Below are positions 42,847 through 49,664 of a stretch of 64,000 nt of DNA, piece by piece; positions within the stretch are counted from its first letter, which is position 1, and each line of letters begins with the position of its first letter. This stretch comes from Terriglobia bacterium (lineage in GTDB: Bacteria > Acidobacteriota > Terriglobia > JAIQFV01): positions 124,001 through 188,000 of the forward strand of contig JAIQFV010000010.1 of the NCBI GenBank assembly GCA_020073085.1. The letters are read 5' to 3'. The position numbers and the translations under genes were made by a program. The notes under the pieces are model-generated. The model saw only the letters and a list, made by a program, of their open reading frames with translations. It was not told the origin of the DNA and ran no database searches.

Positions 42847-43512
42847 ATGAAATTCTTCCTGGATACGGCAAACATCAAGGAAATCCGTGATGCGGCAAGC
42901 TGGGGCGCCATCGACGGCGTCACCACAAATCCCTCCCTGGTCGCCAAGGAGGGGGTTGGATTTGAACAGCGGGTCAAAGAGATCTGCGCGGTGATCAAGG
43001 GCCCGGTCAGCGCCGAAGTGACGGCGCTCGACGTGGAGGGCATGTTGAAACAGGGGCGCGCGTACGCCAAATGGGCCCCCAATATCTACGTCAAGGTACC
43101 GCTGACGATTGATGGGCTCAAGGCCTGCCGCACCTTCTCTCAGGAGGGGATCCACACCAACGTGACCCTCTGCTTCTCGCCTTCACAGGCCCTGCTCGCA
43201 GCCAAAGCGGGTGCGGATTTCGTGAGTCCGTTTGTCGGACGCCTCGACGACATCTCCACCGATGGCATGCACCTGATCCGCCAGATCGTGCAGATTTATA
43301 AGAACTACAATTACAAGACCGAGGTCCTTCTCGCCTCAGCGCGCCATCCCCTCCACATCGTGGAAGGGGCGCTTGCCGGTGCCCACATCTGCACCATGCC
43401 CTTCAAGGTGCTGGAATCGCTCGTTAAACACCCTCTCACCGATCGCGGCCTCGAACAGTTTCTGAAGGATTGGGAAAAGGTGCCGAAACCGGAAACGGTG
43501 GGGGTCAAGTAG
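42847..43512 (+). CDS. Transaldolase / fructose-6-phosphate aldolase (TalC type)
   Basis: 221 residues, the short decameric MipB/TalC type. Lys83 in NIYVKVPLT is the Schiff-base residue; [66 protein letters not shown] and [26 protein letters not shown] are family signatures. It transfers dihydroxyacetone units between sugar phosphates. ATG 42847 has AAAGGA 8 nt upstream. A terminator hairpin lies 111 nt past its stop. Confidence 0.93.
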   Translation: MKFFLDTANIKEIRDAASWGAIDGVTTNPSLVAKEGVGFEQRVKEICAVIKGPVSAEVTALDVEGMLKQGRAYAKWAPNIYVKVPLTIDGLKACRTFSQEGIHTNVTLCFSPSQALLAAKAGADFVSPFVGRLDDISTDGMHLIRQIVQIYKNYNYKTEVLLASARHPLHIVEGALAGAHICTMPFKVLESLVKHPLTDRGLEQFLKDWEKVPKPETVGVK

Positions 43513-43585
43513 GGTCCGGCGGGCGCTTTTCTCGCTTGAAACGATAGATCCTCCGGCTGCATATGATTCATGATGCGGTCGAACT

Positions 43586-43760
43586 CAGACGTCGGATGTC
43601 AGAAGTCGGAATTCCCCTGTAGGGGCGCACAGAGGTGCGCCCTCTTTTGAAGTCGGGAAAAAGAAATAGGAATCTCATTTCTACTCGCGGGCCCTCGCTT
43701 TAAAGGGTCTGAATATTGACGGTGGGCATCTTGATTCTGACTTCCGACATCCGACCTCTG
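43586..43760. repeat. Inverted pair of degenerate repeats around a hairpin
   Basis: A 25-nt arm at 43586-43610 matches the reverse complement of 43736-43760 at 22 of 25 positions. Both consist of CAGA.GTCGGATGTC.GAAGTC phrases. The 125 nt inside include the hairpin at 43623-43642. Confidence 0.75.
43623..43648 (+). terminator. Terminator after the aldolase gene
   Basis: A perfect 8-bp stem GGGCGCAC-AGAG-GTGCGCCC is followed by TCTTTT. It may at the same time be the core of a mobile repeat, since it sits in the middle of an inverted repeat pair. Confidence 0.65.
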
Positions 43761-43797
43761 GTTTCTGACTTCCGAATCCACCACCCGTGAGCCCCTC

Positions 43798-45357
43798 ATG
43801 CCGACTACTAAAGTCCACAGCAAACTCGATGAATTGAAGGCCCGCAACGCCCAGGCTGAGTTGGGGGGCGGCGAGGCGCGTCTGGCCAAGCAGCGCGCTG
43901 AAGGCAAGATGACCGCACGGGAGCGCATCGAGTTCCTGCTGGATGAAGGAACCTTCGAAGAGGTCGGTAAATTTGTCACTCATCGTTGCCAGGACTTCGG
44001 GATGCAGGATCAGAAGCCGGTCGGGGACGGATTCGTCACCGGCTACGGGCGCATCGAGGGACGGCTGGTGTATGTTTTTGCGCAGGACTTCACCGTCTTC
44101 GGGGGAAGCCTCAGCGAAACCAACGCGCAAAAAATCTGCAAGATCATGGACCAGGCGATGCGGAATGGGGCTCCCGTGATCGGTTTGAACGACAGTGGAG
44201 GGGCGCGAATTCAGGAGGGAGTGATGTCACTGGCGGGCTATGCCGACATCTTCCTCCGCAACACCCTGGCCTCCGGCGTGGTCCCCCAGATCTCCGCCAT
44301 CATGGGCCCGTGCGCGGGGGGCGCGGTGTACTCGCCCGCCATCACCGACTTCATCGTGATGGTGAAAAAGACCAGTTATATGTTCATCACCGGCCCCGAC
44401 GTCATCCGGACCGTCACCCATGAGGAAGTCACAAAGGACGAACTGGGCGGCGCCATGACGCACAACGCGAAAAGCGGGGTCGCCCATTTTGCCGTGAACG
44501 ACGACCGCGAATGCCTGGCCCTCATTCGCGAACTGTTGTCCTTCATCCCTTCAAACAACGTCGATGATCCGCCCCGAAAACCCACCCGCGACCCCGTCGA
44601 CCGTGCCGACGAAAAACTCAATCACAGCATCCCCGAAGAGTCCTATATTCCTTACGACATCAAAGACATCATCCACACCGTGGTGGACGACAACTATTTC
44701 TTCGAGGTGCAGGAGCATTTTGCGCAAAACCTCGTGATCGGCTTCGGCCGGTTTGACGGCATGCCGGTGGGGATCGTGGCCAACCAGCCGGCTGTGCTGG
44801 CCGGAACCCTCGATATCAATGCCTCCATCAAGGGGGCACGCTTTGTCCGGTTCTGCGACGCCTTCAACATTCCTCTGGTCGTGTTCGAAGATGTTCCCGG
44901 GTTCCTCCCGGGAACCAGCCAGGAATTTGATGGAATCATCAAGCATGGGGCGAAGCTGTTGTTTGCATTTGCTGAAGCCACCGTGCCCAAGGTCACGGTC
45001 ATCACGCGCAAGTCCTACGGCGGGGCCTACTGCGTCATGGCCTCCAAACACATTCGCACCGATATGAACTATGCCTGGCCCAGCGCCGAGATTGCGGTCA
45101 TGGGACCTGAGGGGGCCGCGAATATCGTTTATCGAAGGGAGATCGCGTCCGCCAAGGACCCCGAGCCGGTGCGCCGGGAAAAGATTCAGGAGTTCAAGGA
45201 CAAGTTCGCCAACCCTTATGTCACCGCCGAACTGGGCTATATCGACGAAGTCATCGAACCCCAACAAACCCGGAAGAAAATCATTACTGCGCTCCACATG
45301 CTCGAGAACAAACGCGACAGCAATCCTCCGAAGAAGCATGGCAATATTCCCTTGTAG
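43798..45357 (+). CDS. Acyl-CoA carboxylase, carboxyltransferase subunit (propionyl-CoA/methylmalonyl-CoA type)
   Basis: 519 residues, full length for PccB/MmdA. It transfers CO2 from carboxybiotin to acyl-CoA. N- and C-terminal crotonase-like halves carry [19 protein letters not shown] and [16 protein letters not shown], then [45 protein letters not shown] and [16 protein letters not shown]. No biotin carboxylase or carrier gene is adjacent, so whether it works in an ATP-driven carboxylase or a Na+ decarboxylase is open. Its 3' end abuts a palindrome array. Confidence 0.94.
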   Translation: MPTTKVHSKLDELKARNAQAELGGGEARLAKQRAEGKMTARERIEFLLDEGTFEEVGKFVTHRCQDFGMQDQKPVGDGFVTGYGRIEGRLVYVFAQDFTVFGGSLSETNAQKICKIMDQAMRNGAPVIGLNDSGGARIQEGVMSLAGYADIFLRNTLASGVVPQISAIMGPCAGGAVYSPAITDFIVMVKKTSYMFITGPDVIRTVTHEEVTKDELGGAMTHNAKSGVAHFAVNDDRECLALIRELLSFIPSNNVDDPPRKPTRDPVDRADEKLNHSIPEESYIPYDIKDIIHTVVDDNYFFEVQEHFAQNLVIGFGRFDGMPVGIVANQPAVLAGTLDINASIKGARFVRFCDAFNIPLVVFEDVPGFLPGTSQEFDGIIKHGAKLLFAFAEATVPKVTVITRKSYGGAYCVMASKHIRTDMNYAWPSAEIAVMGPEGAANIVYRREIASAKDPEPVRREKIQEFKDKFANPYVTAELGYIDEVIEPQQTRKKIITALHMLENKRDSNPPKKHGNIPL

Positions 45358-45365
45358 TTTCTTGG

Positions 45366-45562
45366 GTAGTAACGACTTCAGTCGTTCCACCCAATGATCC
45401 AAACTCGTAGTAACGACTTCAGTCGTTCCACACCCAATGATCCAAACTCGTAGTAACGACTTCAGTCGTTCCACACCCAATGATCCAAACTCGTAGTAAC
45501 GACTTCAGTCGTTACCATTCAATGATCCAAACTCGACGTAACGACTGAAGTCGTTACTACGG
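45366..45562. repeat. Tandem palindrome array, five units of 41-43 nt
   Basis: Five copies of the 16-nt palindrome AACGACT-TC-AGTCGTT (first bases at 45371, 45412, 45455, 45498, and inverted at 45540) are separated by CCACACCCAATGATCCAAAC-like spacers. The first four face one way and the last has centre GA, so the ends form a larger inverted structure (GTAGTAACGACTTCAGTC... against ...GACTGAAGTCGTTACTAC). Confidence 0.9.
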
Positions 45563-45571
45563 CATTGATCC

Positions 45572-45928
45572 ATGAGCGCCACTCCGATACCTCGAATTGC
45601 CAGCTTCAAGAAGTTCTGGCCCTTTTACGTGGGGGAGCATTCCCGAGCAGCCACCCGTTGGCTCCACTTTGCCGGGACGTTGGGCGGAACCATCGCCCTG
45701 TTCATTCTGATTGTCACAGGATACCGTCGGTACATTCCGCTCATCCTCGTTTATTCCTACGGGCTCGCCTGGATCGGTCATTTTGGGGTTGAGAAGAATC
45801 GTCCCGCGACCTTCAAATACCCGCTATGGTCGTTCCTCGCCGATTACAAAATGTGTGCGTTCATGCTGGCGGGAAGAATGGGTGCAGAACTCCGGAGAGT
45901 GCTGCCCGGAGAAAAATCGGACTATTGA
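45572..45928 (+). CDS. DUF962 (Mpo1-like) membrane protein
   Basis: 118 residues. The short family signature is complete: FWPFYVGEHSRAATRWLHFAGT, then two helices, GHFGVEKNRPATFKYPLWSFLADYKM. The eukaryotic homologue Mpo1 is an Fe2+-dependent dioxygenase of fatty-acid metabolism; for bacterial proteins no role is proved. Its conserved His residues (in GEHSR, WLHF and GHFG) are present. It begins 10 nt after the palindrome array, so transcription must cross or start inside it. Confidence 0.88.
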   Translation: MSATPIPRIASFKKFWPFYVGEHSRAATRWLHFAGTLGGTIALFILIVTGYRRYIPLILVYSYGLAWIGHFGVEKNRPATFKYPLWSFLADYKMCAFMLAGRMGAELRRVLPGEKSDY

Positions 45929-46129
45929 GCAGGGTGACTTATCGTGTTGGAATGAAGCGGTCAGACGGTCAATCCAGCTAAGGCAGTCCGGGCGGTCTCG
46001 GCGGAGTCCACTATGAACCGTGGGGGTCCGGCGAGGGCTCCTGGAGACAACCCGGTGAAGGTTCCCCTGAATCAAACCATCTGCCATTGCGGAGGGTTAC
46101 CCAATCGGACACCGCCGACATTTTGAGAC

Positions 46130-46158
46130 TTGAGCGTTCTTCGCGCCGGCGTTATACT
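46130..46158 (+). promoter_or_regulatory. TTGAGC-17-TATACT promoter, copy 1
   Basis: TTGAGC (46130-46135), a 17-nt spacer and TATACT (46153-46158), with GCGT directly before the -10. The same arrangement recurs at 48347-48375. It would give a leader of about 125 nt before the ATG at 46290. Confidence 0.6.
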
Positions 46159-46204
46159 CCCGCGCATGGCGGAGACGAAACTCCCCAACCCTAAAACTGA
46201 ACCT

Positions 46205-46249
46205 TGAGATTCGACCAGAATCTCATTCGAAGCAATGCTTATGGCATTG
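46205..46249 (+). promoter_or_regulatory. Two-hairpin leader
   Basis: Perfect stems TGAGATTC-GACCA-GAATCTCA (46205-46225) and CAATGC-TTATG-GCATTG (46233-46249) lie between the promoter and the start codon. They may be RNA hairpins or operators; neither has a T-run. Confidence 0.45.
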
Positions 46250-46289
46250 TCAATCGATGGCACGTGTCATGGCGAAAGGAGAGCGGCCT

Positions 46290-46748
46290 ATGAAAAGAGT
46301 CATATTTGTTCTTGTGATATTTCTTGCCTCAACTCAGCTGCGTGGTGCAGAGCCCTTCCAGTATGGCCAGTATTGGCAGAGCCTGTCCAAGGAGATGAAG
46401 GAAAATTATGTGATCGGATTCAAGGACGGGGTTGCCAATGCGTTATACCATGTGAGGGCCAAGTCTTACCTGGACCAAGATCCCAAGAATCAGAAGGAAC
46501 TGAGGGCTTTTGAAACGGCGATGAAAGACCTCATCAGCATCCATTCCGATGAGCACGTTCTGGCCGAAGTGATGACGGATCTGTACAAGGATCCCGCGAA
46601 CACTTACATCCCGAGCACAGAGATCCTCGTCATTGCACAGGCAAAACTGGATGGAAAACACGTCGAAGCCAACCTTCTGGAACAGAGGAAACTGGTCTTC
46701 GAATTAGAAAAACCCCCTGAAAATCGTAAAATGGCGGCAAAGAGATAG
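46290..46748 (+). CDS. Small secreted protein, function unknown
   Basis: 152 residues. A signal peptide (MKRVIFVLVIFLASTQLRGA) is followed by FQYGQYWQSLSKEMKENYVIGFKDGVANALYHVRAK, a pattern of aromatic and Gly residues also seen in small secreted proteins of the Rap1a/Tai or SSAP sort, then an acidic helical domain. It cannot be assigned. AAAGGAGAG lies 8 nt before the ATG at 46290; earlier in-frame starts (46257) would destroy the leader. It is probably monocistronic, with a promoter at 46130 and a hairpin at 46781. Confidence 0.75.
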   Translation: MKRVIFVLVIFLASTQLRGAEPFQYGQYWQSLSKEMKENYVIGFKDGVANALYHVRAKSYLDQDPKNQKELRAFETAMKDLISIHSDEHVLAEVMTDLYKDPANTYIPSTEILVIAQAKLDGKHVEANLLEQRKLVFELEKPPENRKMAAKR

Positions 46749-46780
46749 GACCCAACCGATTGCAGTACAAAGAGTCTTGC

Positions 46781-46826
46781 CCGGTGGCGCATACCTCATG
46801 CAGCATACGGGGTATGCGCCATCCGG
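46781..46826. terminator. Long hairpin between convergent genes
   Basis: TGGCGCATACC (46785-46795) pairs perfectly with GGTATGCGCCA (46811-46821), extended by CCGG on both sides after a 1-nt bulge and followed by TTTG. It separates the small secreted protein gene from the DinB gene and may end transcription from both sides. Confidence 0.65.
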
Positions 46827-46879
46827 TTTGTAGGTGTTGGGCTCGGACATCTGAAATTTCAATTCGGATGTAGTCCCGC

Positions 46880-47389
46880 CTACATCGCCCCCTCATCGGC
46901 CGACGGCCCGTAGATGGCAGGCACGGGGACGTTGTTTAGGCGCAGGTAGACTCCAAGCTGCGCGCGATGATGAATGCTGTGGTTCATGACGACACTGCGA
47001 AGCACGGCAAGGCGGGGCATTGTGAACACGGTCTTCCCGTTCGCCAGCAGAGACCACGGCTTCATGAGGTGTTCGTCGTTCGCTCCGGAGATCGTATTAC
47101 GCGCCGCCGCGACATTTTTGTCGAACGTCTCGAGGAGCTCTTTCCGCGACTTCGGGGGTGAAATCGGTTTCACCGGAACGCCCTGAGGAGCCACGTCCAG
47201 GGAATCCGAGTCAATGATCCGGGTCGTCCAGGTGAGGATGTTGGCAAGATGCCCTGCAAGCCACCCCATCGTGGGAGATTTTTCGTGGGGCTTCCAGTCG
47301 AATTTGTCCTCCGGGGTGCGTTCGAGCGTCTTTCGAGTGTTGGCCATCTCCTGGTCGAATTCCGGGAGCAGTGCATTGCCGAGTGCCAT
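46880..47389 (-). CDS. DinB-family protein
   Basis: 169 residues with the four-helix DinB fold. The metal-binding His residues are visible in GWLAGHLANI and in NHSIHHRAQLGVYLR; the C-terminus NNVPVPAIYGPSADEGAM is the usual DinB ending. Related proteins act as thiol S-transferases (for example bacillithiol or mycothiol dependent) or as damage-inducible proteins of unknown role. A strong ribosome site, AAAGGAGGG, lies 5-6 nt before the ATG. Confidence 0.92.
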   Translation of the reverse strand: MALGNALLPEFDQEMANTRKTLERTPEDKFDWKPHEKSPTMGWLAGHLANILTWTTRIIDSDSLDVAPQGVPVKPISPPKSRKELLETFDKNVAAARNTISGANDEHLMKPWSLLANGKTVFTMPRLAVLRSVVMNHSIHHRAQLGVYLRLNNVPVPAIYGPSADEGAM

Positions 47390-47492
47390 ACATCCCTCCT
47401 TTTAGTCACCTGCATTTAGAATGGACATTCCCCGTGATGCATCGGCGTCGAAGATCGCGCCGCGCAGGTCGGCCCTTTCGCTATGACCGCCC

Positions 47493-48116
47493 CTAGCCTC
47501 GCGTCGGAGCGACCAGCGCCAGCCAGCCGGCCAGGGTGGCGAGCTTCTGGTCCTCGGTCCACGGGGGACCGAGAGTTCGCCCCATTTCGTCAATGCGGGC
47601 CTGCAGTTTATCGACCATTAACTCCAGGTCTGACGCGGCCCGTTCCCACAGCTCGCGTTCCTGCACCATCGTGATGGGGAGGCCAAAGTGCTCGCTTGCA
47701 TGGATGAGGGCATGACGAAAGAAATCGCCCTCCGCTGCATGGATCAGGGCATGTGACGCGAGAGTTGCAGCGAGCGTCTTAGCGGGATTTCCTGAACTGA
47801 GAAGAATTCCACACCCGGAGATATCAAGACCCTTCTTTTGCAGGGGAGGGATGACATCGCGCAGAACTTGTCGCGCCATGAGTTCCGTGCGGCGCGTGCA
47901 GTCGTTGATGAACTTCTCCGCATCCTTCAAATCCAACTTTTCAGCGGCGTGATAGGGCTGAGCGGATCCCTGAATCGCCGGGTCGACCAGTTCGATCCGC
48001 CGACGGTCGAGCACCAGCGGCGAACGCGGGGAGCCCGTGAGGACAACCAAGGCTGCCCATCCCGAGTGCGAACGGAATCCCAGTGCGGCGTGCATCTCAT
48101 CGCGTCTCTTGGGCAT
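47493..48116 (-). CDS. Conserved protein of unknown function
   Basis: 207 residues, no signal peptide and no membrane helix. It starts with ALGFRSHSGWAALVVLTG, a small-residue-rich beta strand and turn that could belong to an RNase H or actin-like fold, followed by KLDLKDAEKFINDCTRRTELMARQVLRDV and SGNPAKTLAATLASHALIHAAEGDFFRHALIHASEHFGLPITMV, with an interesting repeated HALIHA(A/S)E. No domain is recognised. ATG 48116 has GGGAG 6 nt upstream. The C-terminal helix region (TEDQKLATLAGWLALV) looks amphipathic. Confidence 0.75.
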   Translation of the reverse strand: MPKRRDEMHAALGFRSHSGWAALVVLTGSPRSPLVLDRRRIELVDPAIQGSAQPYHAAEKLDLKDAEKFINDCTRRTELMARQVLRDVIPPLQKKGLDISGCGILLSSGNPAKTLAATLASHALIHAAEGDFFRHALIHASEHFGLPITMVQERELWERAASDLELMVDKLQARIDEMGRTLGPPWTEDQKLATLAGWLALVAPTRG

Positions 48117-48555
48117 ATTGACTCCCGGGCGAATTCAAGTTCACAAGCCCGTTCAGAAGTGATAATGATCTTCTCCCTCAAATGAGCAGGTATACAGTAT
48201 CGATTCCGGTAACGTCAAGCCCTCAGGGGACAGACATAGAAGAGCAGCCTTCGTCCTATTCATCTTTATCGGCGTTTCCCCCCCAGTTCCGTCGGCCAGC
48301 CTTCTGAAATCCACCCCCTTGTTTCTCACCCTTGTGCTTTCGGCCCTTGAGCCTTCCCTGCCTCCGCGTTATACTCTCGTCGAAGCGCTCCGCCCCGGCT
48401 TGCGAGGCGGAGGGGATGCTCCCCCAATCAACCCGTGGGAAGGCAAGGTCTGCCGCGAAGACTTCATGGGTAACTCAAGCATCAGGCGCTGGCACAGATG
48501 GTCTCAGAAAAAAAGAGTGCCCTTCCCCACCCACTCCAGATGAACAGAATCGTCC
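48117..48555. other. Gene-free spacer, 439 nt
   Basis: The spacer separates the divergent unknown gene and the L,D-transpeptidase gene. It contains the promoter at 48347-48375; otherwise nothing recognisable is seen. Confidence 0.5.
48347..48375 (+). promoter_or_regulatory. TTGAGC-17-TATACT promoter, copy 2
   Basis: TTGAGC (48347-48352), 17-nt spacer, TATACT (48370-48375), again with GCGT before the -10 and C after it, as at 46130-46158. The predicted leader before the L,D-transpeptidase is about 175 nt. Confidence 0.55.
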
Positions 48556-49509
48556 ATGAATAACTTGTGCCCTCACGTCCCAGTGCATGCTCCCTTCGTT
48601 CGTCTCATAGTTCTCGCCTTCTTTCTCATGGCTCCCGGCGCCTGCAAGAGAGAAAAAACGGCCCCGGTTCAGAAACCGGCGGAGAGTACCCAGGAGTCCA
48701 TCCCGACGCCCAAGGAAATTGATCGGGGTATCCCGGCGGCGCCTTTGGGCACCTCAACTCTGGAATATCGCGCTGAAAAAATTGGCGGAGAGCGGTGGCT
48801 GATTCAGCTCATGGCAACACTGGGTCCGGAACAGTGGGAAAGAGTGATGAAGGTCAACCGGGTGGACCTGGCCCATGTCCGGGAGGGCGAAATGTTAATG
48901 CTCCCTTCGGTGCTGACCGACGATCTTGTGCTTTCCCCTCTCCCAAATCCGGTGGAGAAGATCCAGGGGATTCAGAAGATCCTCTTCGTATCCCGGCGGG
49001 TGCAGGCGTTTGCCGCGTATGAACGAGGCCGGCAGGTTCACTGGGGTCCCGCGAGCACCGGAAAGAAAGCGACTCCGACCCCGGCGGGACTTTATCACAC
49101 GAATTGGAAGGCCAAGCAGCGCGCCAGCACCGTGAACGGAGAGTGGATCCTGCCCTGGTACTTCAACCTCGCCAACTTTGGAGGCATCTCCTTTCACCAA
49201 TACGAATTGCCTGGCTATCCCGCTAGCCACTCCTGTGTTCGTCTTTTGGAGTCGGATGCAAAATGGATTTACGATTGGGCCGACCAGTGGGTGCTCGCAA
49301 AAGATGGCGCCACCGTCATTCTTCCAGGAACCCCGGTCATTGTTTTCGGTGATTATGATTATCGTGCCAGGGAGGTTCCCTGGAAGAAACTGGCGGAGGA
49401 CCCGCACGCCACCCTCATCACTGTTCAAGAAATCGAGGAAGCCGTCCAGCCCTTGTGGGCAGATTTGGGAGCGGAGGCCCGGACGCGAGAGGCCCTCGCC
49501 CATCGATGA
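48556..49509 (+). CDS. L,D-transpeptidase (YkuD) lipoprotein-like
   Basis: 317 residues. A hydrophobic leader (LIVLAFFLMAPGAC) ends in a possible but weak lipobox. After a LysM-like segment (about 85-115) comes the YkuD catalytic domain (about 135-265) with ISFHQYELPGYPASHSCVRLLESDAKWIY; Cys227 is the nucleophile and His in SFHQ and SHSC complete the site. It makes 3-3 cross-links or attaches proteins to peptidoglycan in the periplasm. The C-terminal 50 residues (WKKLAEDPHATLITVQEIEEAVQ) have no known domain. The ribosome site is weak. Confidence 0.87.
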   Translation: MNNLCPHVPVHAPFVRLIVLAFFLMAPGACKREKTAPVQKPAESTQESIPTPKEIDRGIPAAPLGTSTLEYRAEKIGGERWLIQLMATLGPEQWERVMKVNRVDLAHVREGEMLMLPSVLTDDLVLSPLPNPVEKIQGIQKILFVSRRVQAFAAYERGRQVHWGPASTGKKATPTPAGLYHTNWKAKQRASTVNGEWILPWYFNLANFGGISFHQYELPGYPASHSCVRLLESDAKWIYDWADQWVLAKDGATVILPGTPVIVFGDYDYRAREVPWKKLAEDPHATLITVQEIEEAVQPLWADLGAEARTREALAHR

Positions 49510-49585
49510 GCGCCCGGGTGGACAATCCCGCGCCAGGCCCCTATCCTTCTTTTTTCTTCATGACAAAGAGAGTCCCTGGGATGAA

Positions 49586-49645
49586 GGGGACTGACACCCT
49601 TTCGACATCAACTGGAGGTCGTCAAAAATGCAGGTGTCTGTCCCC
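49586..49645. repeat. Inverted repeat between convergent genes
   Basis: GGGGACTGACACC (49586-49598) pairs at 12 of 13 positions with GGTGTCTGTCCCC (49633-49645). There is no T-run at either end, so it looks more like a dispersed element than a terminator, although it sits in a convergent gap. Confidence 0.55.
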
Positions 49646-49664
49646 GCTTGATCCTCCGCGGATC

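Larger units (their letters stand above)
45929..46289. other. Spacer with promoter and two-hairpin leader, 361 nt
   Basis: No gene is seen. The right half holds a promoter (46130-46158) and two perfect hairpins (46205-46225 and 46233-46249) before the small secreted protein gene. These are listed separately. Confidence 0.6.

Noticed and set aside
45366-45562. CRISPR array
   Set aside because: The sequence between repeats is also repeated, palindromes are only 16 nt, and no cas gene is near.
48319-48543. Short plus-strand frame upstream of the L,D-transpeptidase
   Set aside because: No ribosome site, overlaps the promoter at 48347-48375 and lacks protein-like composition.
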